Shown here one piece after another: positions 18,040 to 27,659 of a stretch of DNA of 64,000 nt (position 1 is its first letter; each line of letters starts with the position of its first letter). The stretch is from NCBI RefSeq assembly GCF_017744695.1, contig NZ_JAGIAS010000002.1, positions 248,001-312,000 of the forward strand. Reading direction: 5' to 3'. Below the pieces are notes generated by a model that was given only the letters and a program-made list of their open reading frames with translations, was not told the origin of the DNA and made no database searches. The position numbers and the translations under genes are program-made. Source of the stretch: Dyadobacter sp. (GTDB taxonomy: Bacteria > Bacteroidota > Bacteroidia > Cytophagales > Spirosomataceae).

Positions 18040-18723
18040 TCATACATACTGCCTGCCACCAACCAGATTGATGTCTCTCACTTCGAGGACATTCTTGTCG
18101 TAGCCGTATTTCGTAACATTGATCATCGCCCTCGCTACCTGCGTAAGCGTAGAAACTCCGTTAGGAAAAATCGCTTTTACGATGGGGTACATCCAACCGA
18201 TGTACTTGTACAAACTCAGCAGGTTTTTCTGTCCCTCCGTTGCCTTCATAAAGCCCGGACGAAATGCAAATACCTGATCAAAAGGAAGTTTCCGCAAATC
18301 ATTCTCCGTCTTCCCTTTCACCCGTGCCCACATAATGCGGCCCTGTTCGGTACCGTCGGTGCTGGCTCCGGAAACGTAACAGAACGTCATGTCGGGGTTC
18401 TGCCGGCTGAGCACCGTAGCCACATGCATGGTCAGGTCGTAGGTAATGCGCCGGTATTCAGGTTCTTTCATCCCTACCGAGGAGGTCCCCAGGCAGAAAT
18501 AACAGGCGTTATAGCCCTTCAACTGACTCTCGATTGGTGAAATATCATAGAAATCCTTGTGTACGATCTCTTTAAGCTTCGGATGGCTCATTCCGAGCGG
18601 ACGCCGGTTAATGATAAGCACCGATTCGACGTCCGGGTTTTCCAGACATTCCAACAGTACCCCCTCGCCCACCATACCGGTCGAGCCGGTGATGATCGCT
18701 CTTACTTTTCCTTCAACGGCCAT
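18040..18723 (-). CDS. Atypical SDR / NAD(P)-binding epimerase-like protein
   Basis: 227 residues. An N-terminal Rossmann motif (IITGSTGMVGEGV) is followed by YVSGASTDGTEQGR in the catalytic Ser region and a C-terminal helical part. The length and pattern fit the atypical short-chain dehydrogenase group that includes HTATIP2-like proteins. Substrate unknown. It lies 58 bases after a second SDR gene on the same strand, under an AraC-type regulator gene, and may be coexpressed with them. Confidence 0.8.
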   Translation of the reverse strand: MAVEGKVRAIITGSTGMVGEGVLLECLENPDVESVLIINRRPLGMSHPKLKEIVHKDFYDISPIESQLKGYNACYFCLGTSSVGMKEPEYRRITYDLTMHVATVLSRQNPDMTFCYVSGASTDGTEQGRIMWARVKGKTENDLRKLPFDQVFAFRPGFMKATEGQKNLLSLYKYIGWMYPIVKAIFPNGVSTLTQVARAMINVTKYGYDKNVLEVRDINLVGGRQYV

Positions 18724-18781
18724 AGTTTGTTTTGGTTTGAAATGCTGTTAATGCCGCAAGATAAGGATATTTTAAAGTCGC

Positions 18782-19627
18782 TCAGGCGTCGAAATTCGTT
18801 GAAATAGACACTGGTTTCCAGTTTTCCAGCTCAGTTGAAAATGCTGCGATCTTCGAGTTGGCCAAACCGAGCGCATCCTCACCCAGTACCAGGTGCAGCG
18901 GCGGATTGGCTTCGCCGGCAATACGGATCATCGCATCGGCCGCTTTGGCAGGATCCCCGGGCTGCTGGCCATTGATCTGCTGCTGGTGCACCGCCTCCGA
19001 ATCGCGAACCTTCTGATATGCAGCGATCCCGTTTTTAGGAGTTACAAATGAGCCAGCGGTAAGGAAATCGGTACGGAAATAGCCCGGCTCGACGATCGTC
19101 ACCTTCACGCCGAAATCCGCCACTTCGGCCGCCAGCGATTCCGACAAACCGTTAACCGCAAATTTGGTTGCGCAATAGATCCCGAAACCAGGAAATGCAC
19201 CCGTAATACCTGCAATCGACGAAATGTTGAGAATATGACCCGATCCCTGCGCACGCAAATGCGGCATCACCGCACGGATCACATTCAATGTGCCGAAGAC
19301 GTTCACATCAAAGTTAGTCCGCGATTCGGCATCCGAAAGCTCTTCCAGACTACCGGCCAGGCCATACCCTGCATTATTCACGACCACGTCTATACGACCG
19401 AACGTTGCCAGGGTATCCGCAATCGCCTTGCCAACGCTCCGCTCGTCCGTTAACGATACGCTAAGAGGTAGAAATGAGCGCTCTGTACTTCCTACTGCGG
19501 TTTTCAGTTCCTCGATGGAGCGTGATGTAGCGGCTACCGCGAATCCGTTTGCTAACAATTTTTGCACAAGTGCCAGTCCCAGGCCTTTGGAGGCACCGGT
19601 AACAAACCATACTTTTCTGTTTTCCAT
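18782..19627 (-). CDS. Classical short-chain dehydrogenase/reductase
   Basis: 281 residues with the classical SDR marks: cofactor loop TGASKGLG (about 10-17), NNAG (about 86-89), catalytic Ser (ISSIAG) and YCATK (Tyr/Lys pair about 155-159), then EPGYFRT. It is an NAD(P)(H)-dependent oxidoreductase of unknown substrate. The regulator gene upstream is on the same strand, a pattern common for AraC-controlled SDRs. Confidence 0.9.
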   Translation of the reverse strand: MENRKVWFVTGASKGLGLALVQKLLANGFAVAATSRSIEELKTAVGSTERSFLPLSVSLTDERSVGKAIADTLATFGRIDVVVNNAGYGLAGSLEELSDAESRTNFDVNVFGTLNVIRAVMPHLRAQGSGHILNISSIAGITGAFPGFGIYCATKFAVNGLSESLAAEVADFGVKVTIVEPGYFRTDFLTAGSFVTPKNGIAAYQKVRDSEAVHQQQINGQQPGDPAKAADAMIRIAGEANPPLHLVLGEDALGLANSKIAAFSTELENWKPVSISTNFDA

Positions 19628-19714
19628 TGTTCTTTGTTGATTGATTTAACATGACAAAGGTAAAATGGCATCCACGGCAAGGCATTGCGTGGTTCAAACA
19701 GATACTTGCAAAAT

Positions 19715-20617
19715 TCAAACAATCCGGAATGCGGATGGCGTATAATTGGTCTGCTTCTTGAAAAAGTTGTTGAAATGCGAGGGTTCTTCAAAGCCGAGAC
19801 AATAACTGATTTCGGAAATATTCCAGTTGGTATGCCGCAAAAGTGCTTTCGCTTCGGAGGCGAGTCGTTCGGCAATGTGTGTGGTCGTCGTTTTACCGGT
19901 TGTTTCGCGGATGGCGCGGTTCAAATGGTTGACGTGTACCGAGAGATGCTGCGCAAAATCGTTCGCGGAACGCAGTGTAAACCGCTGCGACGGTGCTTCG
20001 ATCGGGAACTGGCGTTCGAGCAATTCCGTAAACACGGCTGTAATGCGCGAGTTGGCATTGGGGTGTTGGTACAATGCCTCGCTGGGCTCCATTTTAAGGG
20101 CGTAGTGCGCCAGTTCGGTCACGTAATTCCTTAGCAAGTCGTACTTAAAAGGGTAATCGGACGCGATTTCTTCCAGCATCTTCTCAAAAATCTGACTTAC
20201 GTGGGCATCCTGAGCATCGTTGAGGATATAGGACGGTTTTCCGCCCACGGCAAACATGGGCAAATCCGCTACATTGCCACGCAGTTTTTCAGAGAAAAAT
20301 CCTTCCTTGAAAATACAGAAATACCCCGTCACCGTGTCGCAAGCCGCCTCCCAGGTATAAGGCACCGTCGGGTTGAAAAACATCAGCGCAGTTCCGTCGA
20401 GTTCGAGGCTTTTGTCGGCGTAGTGATACAGGTTTTTGCCCCGTATCAGCGCGATTTTGTAAAAATCCCTCCGGCTGTACCGCGCCGGCACGGGATTCGC
20501 AATGGAATTTTCTCCCATCGAAAACACATTGAAATGCCCGATGTCCTGCTGCAAATTTTCAGGCAGCCAGTTGAACTTGTATTGATAGAATTCTTCGAGT
20601 GATTCCGGTTTTTCCAT
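19715..20617 (-). CDS. AraC-family transcriptional regulator
   Basis: 300 residues. An N-terminal cupin-like sensing part (SRRDFYKIALIRGKNLYHYADK, FFNPTVPYTWEA) is followed by a C-terminal pair of helix-turn-helix motifs (NDFAQHLSVHVNHLNRAIRETTGKT; WNISEISYCLGFEEPSHFNNFFKKQ in outline). It probably controls the two oxidoreductase genes downstream on the same strand. The ligand is unknown. Confidence 0.9.
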   Translation of the reverse strand: MEKPESLEEFYQYKFNWLPENLQQDIGHFNVFSMGENSIANPVPARYSRRDFYKIALIRGKNLYHYADKSLELDGTALMFFNPTVPYTWEAACDTVTGYFCIFKEGFFSEKLRGNVADLPMFAVGGKPSYILNDAQDAHVSQIFEKMLEEIASDYPFKYDLLRNYVTELAHYALKMEPSEALYQHPNANSRITAVFTELLERQFPIEAPSQRFTLRSANDFAQHLSVHVNHLNRAIRETTGKTTTTHIAERLASEAKALLRHTNWNISEISYCLGFEEPSHFNNFFKKQTNYTPSAFRIV

Positions 20618-20827
20618 ATCGCAAAGTTACGAAAATCAAATAGAATAGACCATAGACCACACACCATCGCCGGCGGTAGGCGGTAGGGGTCAGTTTTACG
20701 CCAACGATTAAATCCCGCGTCACCGGTTTGTAAAACAGTACTTTTCCCTAATTTAGATTTTTGAACAAAACCTTTTTACCCGAAACCAATCACACACCAC
20801 ACTCCAAATCCATACACATTTTCTTCA

Positions 20828-21802
20828 ATGAAATCTTTTAGTCCACTGCTTACCGAGCATCTTGAAAACGGCACACTAGTTTGTCCTTTATGTTTGTCCC
20901 CTTTAAAAATCGTTGACGAAAGCATCTACTGCACCAACAGTGCGTGCTCGCATTCGACCACCGAAATACCCCTGATTCAGAAGAAAATACCGATACTCGT
21001 CAATTTCGACGAAACCATCCTGAGCAAGGAAGCCTTGCTTGCAACGGGCGGGGAAAGCCTCATTCCCCGTAGCGGCAATAAATACGATACAATCAAAAGG
21101 ATTTTTTGGGGAAGCGACGGCAAAACAAAGCGAAACCTTGCCCGATTCCTGGAAACCCTTCCCAGACGTCCGGGTAAAAAACCCACGGTACTCATCATCG
21201 GCGGCGGCGCAGTGGGGAACGGCGCGGCGGGCATGTATGATGCCAAAGACATTGATATACTTTCATTCGATATTTACGCCTCTTCCAACACCGATTTTAT
21301 CGCTGACGGCCATTCCCTGCCCATCGCCGATAACAGCATCGATGGTATCTGGATCCAGGCGGTTCTCGAACACGTAATGTACCCGCAACGCGTAGTAGCC
21401 GAGATCCACCGCGTGCTCAGGCCGGGCGGTATCGTGTACGCCGAAACACCGTTTCAACAGCACGTGCACGAAGGCCCGTACGACTTCACCCGCTTCACCG
21501 AAAGTGGTCACCGGTTGCTTTTCAAAGATTTCAAATTACTGGATTCTGGCTTCCTGACCGGTATTGGTACTGTTTTACTCTGGAATGTGCGGTACGCTGC
21601 CTGGGGGCTCACCCGCAGTAAAAAAGCCGCCATCGTGATAGCCATGGCATTCGGCTGGATCAGGTTCTTCGACCACCTCGTGCCCGATTCATTTAATGTG
21701 GATACGGCTAGTGGGGTTTATTTTCTCGGTAGAAAGGATCCGGACCACAAGTTCAGCGATAAGGATATTGTGGCGCATTACAAGGGGTTTCAGAGGAAGT
21801 AA
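20828..21802 (+). CDS. Zinc-ribbon SAM-dependent methyltransferase
   Basis: 324 residues. The N-terminus carries a Trm112-like zinc ribbon (CPLC at 19-22 and YCTNSAC near 33-39). A class I methyltransferase follows: VLIIGGGAVGNG (SAM loop, about 121), ADGHSLPIADNSIDGIW and VLEHVMYPQRVVAEIHRVLRPGG. The C-terminal part has an amphipathic/hydrophobic stretch. Such proteins often modify lipids or polysaccharide precursors; the substrate here is unknown. It is monocistronic. Confidence 0.82.
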   Translation: MKSFSPLLTEHLENGTLVCPLCLSPLKIVDESIYCTNSACSHSTTEIPLIQKKIPILVNFDETILSKEALLATGGESLIPRSGNKYDTIKRIFWGSDGKTKRNLARFLETLPRRPGKKPTVLIIGGGAVGNGAAGMYDAKDIDILSFDIYASSNTDFIADGHSLPIADNSIDGIWIQAVLEHVMYPQRVVAEIHRVLRPGGIVYAETPFQQHVHEGPYDFTRFTESGHRLLFKDFKLLDSGFLTGIGTVLLWNVRYAAWGLTRSKKAAIVIAMAFGWIRFFDHLVPDSFNVDTASGVYFLGRKDPDHKFSDKDIVAHYKGFQRK

Positions 21803-21870
21803 TTTTGACCACCGACGGCCGACCATTGACCGCCTATTTGCATTCGGTTGTCTGTGTCGGCCGTCAGCGT

Positions 21871-22146
21871 TCAGCTGCATTCAGTCTCCAGCCTTTTGCG
21901 CGCCTCCGCAAGCTCCTCCTCTTTGAGCGTAATAAGTTCCTTCATCAACTCCTTTATTTCGTTGATAACACCCCACATTTCCTCTTTCATTTCATCCCAA
22001 AAAGGTTGCATTGCAGCTCTGTCTTCATCAGAAACTGAATTATACCACCCGAAAAATGTCGATTTGATTTCCGGAATTTCAGAGGTATCAGCCGCTCTGA
22101 TTTGCGACATATATGCGTCAAGGCGATTCCTAAGTTCTGCTCTCAC
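21871..22146 (-). CDS. Small helical hypothetical protein
   Basis: 91 residues starting with GTG; charged and helical, with a Glu/Lys/Arg-rich coiled tail (EEELAEARKRLE) and no signal or membrane helix. No family recognised. No other strand gives a better frame here and the codon use is plausible, but it could be spurious; an ATG at codon 13 would give 79 residues. Confidence 0.45.
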   Translation of the reverse strand: MRAELRNRLDAYMSQIRAADTSEIPEIKSTFFGWYNSVSDEDRAAMQPFWDEMKEEMWGVINEIKELMKELITLKEEELAEARKRLETECS

Positions 22147-22159
22147 GTGCTATTGTGTA

Positions 22160-22320
22160 TTTTTTGTCGCCCGAAGGGGTCTCCTGTTTATAGCAAATCC
22201 AGGCAAAAAAAACACGCTGGGCTCCGCAGGTGCCTCCTGGTAACATTTCAGGACACCGCTGGGGTACAACCACAAGTTAAGGCCATTCAGTGCTATAAAC
22301 AGGAAGCCCCTCTGGGTCAA
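22160..22320. repeat. Short element with 21-bp inverted ends (MITE-like)
   Basis: The 21 bases at 22175-22195 (AGGGGTCTCCTGTTTATAGCA) return inverted at 22291-22311 with two mismatches. Each end carries a mini-hairpin core (CCCGAAGGGG on the left, CCCCTCTGGG on the right). The interior has no gene. No transposase or clear target duplication is seen. It may be a non-autonomous mobile element or a member of the paired-hairpin repeat class described at 32 and 52 kb. Confidence 0.5.
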
Positions 22321-22387
22321 TGATCTACCTGTTTTCTCAACGCGAATGATCCTGCGGCTGATCCACCGGTATTACAGCGACCGGCGG

Positions 22388-23044
22388 TTAAACCGCCTGC
22401 CTATTCCCGTCCGTTAAATAAGCCAGCCCCAGCACAATCACTTGCAAAACCACGAATGAACCGAGCAAGGCAGGGATGGAATCGTCTGGCGGCGGACCGA
22501 ACATGTTAAATATCTCGGCAATAACAAAGAAAGTGACCAGCGAGAAAAGGCCCCATTTGCCCTTTCCGTTGATAGGACGGGTATTTTTAATGTAAATCCA
22601 GACGCCTGCGATGAAAATGACGGATTCCGTTAAAACGGTCAGTGGCAATGAGTTCCACATGCCCATTCCGAATTTTTCACTACCAAAAGGCGTCAGCGGA
22701 AGGTCGGGGACGTGGACGACCAGGTCGAGGAACCAGTGACTTAGCACAGCCAGTCCGACAGCAATCGCGCTCCGCATATCTTTTTGGAATAACCAGTAAA
22801 TACCGCCGCAGATCACACCCCACACAATACCCATGACAAGGCTGTGCGTGTAGGGATAATGTACAAATTCAAACGGTGTGACTTCCGTAAAACCCGGACG
22901 AATTTTCACCTTTTCGACGTCCAGCAACAGCAGGAACGGCCAGAGAATATCGACAAACTCGACTGCAACAAAGAGCGCCAGCAGCGAAACTTTGGGAGCG
23001 ACTTTCTTTGCCCCGAATGCTAAACCATAATGACCTAGAAACAT
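22388..23044 (-). CDS. Multi-pass membrane protein, YdjM-like metal-dependent hydrolase type
   Basis: 218 residues with about six membrane segments. Conserved-looking polar residues (GHYGLAFGAKK, YPYTHSL, SHWFLDLVVHVPDLPL) fit the YdjM/membrane-bound metal-dependent hydrolase superfamily, where His and Asp residues at helix ends bind metal. The activity of the family is not firmly known. It is followed by the Crp/Fnr gene upstream on the same strand, about 75 bases away. Confidence 0.65.
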   Translation of the reverse strand: MFLGHYGLAFGAKKVAPKVSLLALFVAVEFVDILWPFLLLLDVEKVKIRPGFTEVTPFEFVHYPYTHSLVMGIVWGVICGGIYWLFQKDMRSAIAVGLAVLSHWFLDLVVHVPDLPLTPFGSEKFGMGMWNSLPLTVLTESVIFIAGVWIYIKNTRPINGKGKWGLFSLVTFFVIAEIFNMFGPPPDDSIPALLGSFVVLQVIVLGLAYLTDGNRQAV

Positions 23045-23119
23045 AACACAAGTGGTTGATTAATGACCCTGCAAAGGTATTCGGGCCATTTCCGTGCGCA
23101 CTTGACCTAGATCAAGAAA

Positions 23120-23689
23120 TCAATTGAGCTGCTTGCGGCGAATGCGGCTGATGGTTTCCGGCGTCATTCCGAGCATGGAAGCGATGTATTGCAAGGGTAC
23201 CTGCGTAAAAATGTCACGGTGGCTGTCGAATAGCAGGTTATAACGCTGCTCGGCCGTCATGGACAGGAAGGAGAATACACGGTCTTCAAGCGTAGTGAAG
23301 CAATGCGCGATGAAGAGTTTTTCCGTGACGGGCCATTTGGGCACGTAGTCACCCAGACGGTCGTAATCTTGTTTTTCGATGGTGTAAACCGCCGTGTCAG
23401 TCAAAGCCTGAATGTTCCAGCGGGCCGGATTGGCAAACACGAGGCTCGACAGGTCCGTTACAAAATAACCCTGCGTGCAAATCCATTGCGTTACCTCCCT
23501 ATCCTCCAAATCCACAAAAACCCGCAGCAGCCCCGATTTGATGAAGCTCAGCTTATTGCAAAATTTCCCCGTTCGAAGGTAGTAATCGCCCTTTTTCAGA
23601 ACTTCGGGTTTGAAAAAAGACGAGACTTTGACCAGTTCGGTGTGGTCGAAGTCAAAATAGGTTTGCAGATAGTGTTCAAGATCCGTCAT
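23120..23689 (-). CDS. Crp/Fnr-family transcriptional regulator
   Basis: 189 residues: cyclic-nucleotide-binding-like beta roll (KKGDYYLRTGKFCNKLSFIKSGLLRV) and a C-terminal helix-turn-helix (VPLQYIASMLGMTPETISRIRRK). The Arg of the cAMP-binding cassette is not seen at the expected site, so it may bind another ligand or none, as in many Bacteroidota members. It may regulate the membrane protein gene next to it. Confidence 0.88.
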   Translation of the reverse strand: MTDLEHYLQTYFDFDHTELVKVSSFFKPEVLKKGDYYLRTGKFCNKLSFIKSGLLRVFVDLEDREVTQWICTQGYFVTDLSSLVFANPARWNIQALTDTAVYTIEKQDYDRLGDYVPKWPVTEKLFIAHCFTTLEDRVFSFLSMTAEQRYNLLFDSHRDIFTQVPLQYIASMLGMTPETISRIRRKQLN

Positions 23690-23923
23690 AATGCACTGAA
23701 ATCGGTCGTAAATGTAGCAAAGAACAGCCTCGATGCACGGTCGTTATCGTACAAAAGTGTCCGAATGCGAACGGGAGATTTCTTCGAAGCAAAATCAATA
23801 TACTGTAAAACAACAACTTGCAGTTTTGGCATATATTTTATACAATGTACTATGCAATACAATGTACCGTCTATTAGCCATGAAAATTGAATTTTTGAAC
23901 AACTCCCAGTCAGCACCATTCCT

Positions 23924-26359
23924 ATGTTAAAGAACTATTTTAAAATCGCCTGGCGAAACCTTGTCCGTAACCGGGTTTTCTCTGCCATTAACATCGCCGG
24001 ACTGGCTATCGGCCTCGCGTCTTGCATGTTGATCAGCCTGTACGTGATCGATGAGCTGAGCTTCGACCGTTTCCATGAAAAAGCAAGCCGCATCGTTCGG
24101 ACGACATTCAAAGGCACAATGCAAGGCGGGATTATCAACGAATCGCACGTAATGCCCCCCACCGCAGCGGCATTGAAAGCCGATTACCCTGAGGTGCTCG
24201 AATCCACAAGACTCCGGCAAGGCGGGCAGCCGCTGGTTTTGCTGAACAACAAGCTTTACAACGACGAAAGGCTGGCTTTTGTCGATTCCAATTTCTTTTC
24301 GGTATTCACATTACCATTCATTGCAGGAAACCCAAAAAATGCACTGCTGGAACCGAATACCATTGTTTTGTCTGAAACTGCCGCCCGGAAATACTTCGGA
24401 AAAACGGATGTAGTAGGTAAAATCATCGCTTTCAAAGACTGGAATAAAACCCTTCGTGTGACCGGCGTGATGAAGGACATTCCTTCCAATTCACATTTCC
24501 GGTTCGATTTACTAGGCTCGATGGCGTCGGTGGATGAGGCAAAAGCCAATTCCTGGATGACTTCCGAGTTCTTCACCTACCTGGTTTTGCCCGAAGGTTA
24601 TGATTACAAAAAGCTGGAAGCCAAACTGCCGGCGACAGTCGATAAGTACATGAGCCCGCAACTCAAACAAGCGATGGGCGTGACAACCGCCGAATTCCGC
24701 AAGCAGGGCAACAATCTCGAACTTCGCCTGCAACCGCTGACGGACATCCATTTACATTCCGATTTCCAGTATGATCTCGATGTAAACGGCGACATTACCT
24801 ACGTCTATATTTTCGGTGCAGTAGCAGCCATGATGCTCCTCATTGCCTGCATCAATTTCATGAACCTTTCCACCGCAGGCTCTTCCAAGCGCGCACGGGA
24901 GGTGGGCGTACGCAAGGTGATGGGCTCGGAAAAGAGCGAACTGGTGAGTCAGTTTCTGACAGAATCCATTTTGCTGACCTCGCTTGCATTGGTACTGGCG
25001 GTCCTGCTGAGCATGATCGCATTGCCTGTTTTCAACGAATTGTCCGGTAAAAACCTGGCGCTGAAATGGGATGCCATTCCCGGCCTGATTCCTGCACTGA
25101 TCGGTTTTGGCCTTTTTGTCGGCATATTCGCCGGCAGCTACCCGGCCTTTTTCCTTTCATCTTTCAAGCCCATTACCGTGCTGAAAGGCGGTTCGTCGGT
25201 CATCAAGCTGTCGTCTTCGGGCAAAAGCTTCAACCTGCGGAGCGGATTGGTTGTATTTCAATTCTTTATGTCGATCATCCTCATCGTTGGCACCACGGTT
25301 GTTTTCCAGCAATTGCAATTTATCCGCAACAAAAAGCTGGGCTATAACAAAGACCAGGTGATCGTGATCCCAACCTGGTCGCTGGGCAAAAACATGGAGG
25401 CATTCCGCGAGGGATTGATGCAGGATTCACGCATTGAAAACATTAGCCTGTCCGGTTATGTACCTGCCGGGCCTTCCGACAACAACAATTTCACGGTTAA
25501 CCCCGATGGAAAAACCGACCGCATGGTGAAAACGCTCCGCTACGAGGTCGATTATAATTACCTCGCCACCCTAGGCATGGAAATGGCCCGCGGTCGCAAT
25601 TTTTCGAAGGAATATGGTACCGATTCCACCGGCATTATCATCAACGAAACGGCCGTCAGGACCTTCGGCTGGACGCCTGAGAATGCGATGGACCGGATGA
25701 TTACCCGCAGCGACAACCAGGGAAACAAAGCAACCTACCACGTCATCGGGATCGTCAAAGACTTCCATTTTCGCTCCATGCACGAGCGCATTGGCCCGCT
25801 CGTAATGACATTGAACAATGGCTGGGGCTGGATGATGGTCAAAACCCGCAGCGCGGAAGTTTCGGGGCTGTTGGCTTCTATGAAAAACAACTGGGACGGG
25901 TTCCATTCCGACATGCCGTTCAGTTATACCTTCCTCGACGAGCGTTTCAATGAAACCTACAAGGCAGAACAGAAAACCGGTCAGATATTGGGCACATTTG
26001 CGGGGCTGACCATTTTTGTGGCGTGCCTGGGCCTGTTTGGTCTGGCCACATTCACGGCCGAGCAGCGTACCAAGGAAATAGGCGTACGGAAAGTACTTGG
26101 CGCGTCGGTTGCGGGTATTATCGCATTGCTTTCAAAGGATTTCCTGAAACTGGTGATTATCGCTTTGCTCATCGCCACGCCCGCGGCCTGGTGGCTGATG
26201 GACCGTTGGTTGCAGGAATTTGCATATAAAATCGACGTTACCTGGTGGATGTTCGCATTGGCGGGTGTATTGTCGGTGCTGGTTGCATTGTGTACGATTT
26301 CCTATCAGTCGGTCAAAGCAGCATTGATGAACCCCGTTGAATCCCTTCGCTCGGAATAG
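23924..26359 (+). CDS. FtsX-type ABC transporter permease
   Basis: 811-residue permease with two copies of the MacB periplasmic core plus FtsX membrane module, giving four main membrane segments near each module. Marks: N-terminal NYFKIAWRNLVRNRVFSAINI, AREVGVRKVMGSEKSELVSQF (first FtsX) and KEIGVRKVLGASVAGIIALLSKDF (second). It uses a separate ATPase, which is not encoded here; such orphan permeases are numerous in Bacteroidota and usually act on peptides, lipoproteins or antimicrobials. The substrate is unknown. Confidence 0.9.
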   Translation: MLKNYFKIAWRNLVRNRVFSAINIAGLAIGLASCMLISLYVIDELSFDRFHEKASRIVRTTFKGTMQGGIINESHVMPPTAAALKADYPEVLESTRLRQGGQPLVLLNNKLYNDERLAFVDSNFFSVFTLPFIAGNPKNALLEPNTIVLSETAARKYFGKTDVVGKIIAFKDWNKTLRVTGVMKDIPSNSHFRFDLLGSMASVDEAKANSWMTSEFFTYLVLPEGYDYKKLEAKLPATVDKYMSPQLKQAMGVTTAEFRKQGNNLELRLQPLTDIHLHSDFQYDLDVNGDITYVYIFGAVAAMMLLIACINFMNLSTAGSSKRAREVGVRKVMGSEKSELVSQFLTESILLTSLALVLAVLLSMIALPVFNELSGKNLALKWDAIPGLIPALIGFGLFVGIFAGSYPAFFLSSFKPITVLKGGSSVIKLSSSGKSFNLRSGLVVFQFFMSIILIVGTTVVFQQLQFIRNKKLGYNKDQVIVIPTWSLGKNMEAFREGLMQDSRIENISLSGYVPAGPSDNNNFTVNPDGKTDRMVKTLRYEVDYNYLATLGMEMARGRNFSKEYGTDSTGIIINETAVRTFGWTPENAMDRMITRSDNQGNKATYHVIGIVKDFHFRSMHERIGPLVMTLNNGWGWMMVKTRSAEVSGLLASMKNNWDGFHSDMPFSYTFLDERFNETYKAEQKTGQILGTFAGLTIFVACLGLFGLATFTAEQRTKEIGVRKVLGASVAGIIALLSKDFLKLVIIALLIATPAAWWLMDRWLQEFAYKIDVTWWMFALAGVLSVLVALCTISYQSVKAALMNPVESLRSE

Positions 26360-26408
26360 CCGCTGGATCGAAATCAGCCATTTGAATCATAATTAGTTAG
26401 TACTTTAG

Positions 26409-26446
26409 AATCCGGGTCGTATGCTTGCTGGCAGCCGGCCCGGATT
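26409..26446 (+). terminator. Hairpin terminator after the permease gene
   Basis: Stem AATCCGGG (26409-26416) with CCCGGATT (26439-26446), followed by TTCTATTTTAAT. It closes the permease transcript before the next plus-strand gene. Confidence 0.6.
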
Positions 26447-26475
26447 TTCTATTTTAATCAAAACCATGGTCCTCA

Positions 26476-27606
26476 ATGGAAGCTACGATTCGCTGTAAAA
26501 TCATCCGGCATATCCACGTTTTTCAGCCGGGTAATGTGGTTGAAGTAAGGCGGCGTATTTTGGAAAAATCTGAAAATCAGCCGGAATCAGGCTATTTTAT
26601 ACCTGACATCGGGGATGGCACCCCGGGTATGATCCCCCTGGACGCCACGGAGCCGCTCTCCGAACCCCTCGCACCGGAGGAAGCCTACTACGGCAAATGC
26701 ATGCTGACCAACGTTTCGAATTTCTGGCAGGACGCCACCGAAAAGTCCGGCGAAGGATTGGCAGGCAGCATTAGGCCTGTGAATGTGCGTGTTATCCATT
26801 ATCCCGACTGCCAGCAGCTCGTATTTCACATGCCTCAATACGCCTGGGACGCCGACACATTCCGCCTCACGAATACGTGCTCGCAGGAAGTGATTGAAGA
26901 AAAGCCCATCCGGGAGCGCCTCAATGGCGGCACCATGATTTTAACCAACACACTACCCTACCCTCCTGGCTTTTACACCATCGAAGCCGGCTGGCCCGAT
27001 GGCTGGACGCATCGCATTCAGTTCATCAAATTCACAGAAGGTTTCCCCAAAGCACCCTACGGAAAAGCACCTGCCAACATATTCCGGGCCATTCGAAATG
27101 AGGAAGTGCATTTACTTCCACTGCCGGAAGAAAAACCGGATCCGGAACGCACAGGATACGGTACCCGAATCCCAGAATATCTCGCCGAACGCGATGCAGG
27201 GTACGCATCGCCCGCGTGCAGCCTGCACATGATGTACGACCGCGACGACCAGCGGTCACGCGACTACAACGGCATTGAAAAGAGCACCGGCATAGATGTC
27301 GGGAAGTTTAAAAATGAAATTATGAGCCGCTTTTTTCCGAAGCTGGAATACACGCAGGATGGCCGTGGTGGGAGTATTTATTACACCGAGGGTGCGATCA
27401 AAATCCAGTTTGGCTGGGAATTTGCCGGAGGCAATGCAGTAGTGATTATTTTTATTCCTGAAACAAAATACTGGGAAGCGCAAACCGGCACGCCACTTTT
27501 GCGCCGCGACGAAATTCTCCGATTCGTGTGCGAGCAGGTAATCCGTGATCAGGCGCCCGGCTGCACATACAAGATCTACGACAATTCGATCAGTATTCTG
27601 CATTAA
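26476..27606 (+). CDS. Hypothetical cytosolic protein
   Basis: 376 residues, no signal peptide or membrane segment, no recognised family. The N-terminal 70 residues look beta-rich and acidic. The middle is rich in Pro, Trp and Tyr (TLPYPPGFYTIEAGWPDGW), and the C-terminal 120 residues look like a compact alpha/beta domain ending in YDNSISILH. It has the base composition and codon use of its neighbours. It stands alone, between the permease hairpin and a PA2169-type gene. Confidence 0.75.
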   Translation: MEATIRCKIIRHIHVFQPGNVVEVRRRILEKSENQPESGYFIPDIGDGTPGMIPLDATEPLSEPLAPEEAYYGKCMLTNVSNFWQDATEKSGEGLAGSIRPVNVRVIHYPDCQQLVFHMPQYAWDADTFRLTNTCSQEVIEEKPIRERLNGGTMILTNTLPYPPGFYTIEAGWPDGWTHRIQFIKFTEGFPKAPYGKAPANIFRAIRNEEVHLLPLPEEKPDPERTGYGTRIPEYLAERDAGYASPACSLHMMYDRDDQRSRDYNGIEKSTGIDVGKFKNEIMSRFFPKLEYTQDGRGGSIYYTEGAIKIQFGWEFAGGNAVVIIFIPETKYWEAQTGTPLLRRDEILRFVCEQVIRDQAPGCTYKIYDNSISILH

Positions 27607-27659
27607 GCCTTTGGAATGGTTATTGATGGAAATGCACCATCATCAAAACTATTACCACC

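Noticed and set aside
22160..22320. Insertion sequence
   Set aside because: Inverted ends are present but there is no transposase and the interior is under 100 bases, so only a MITE-like repeat is claimed.
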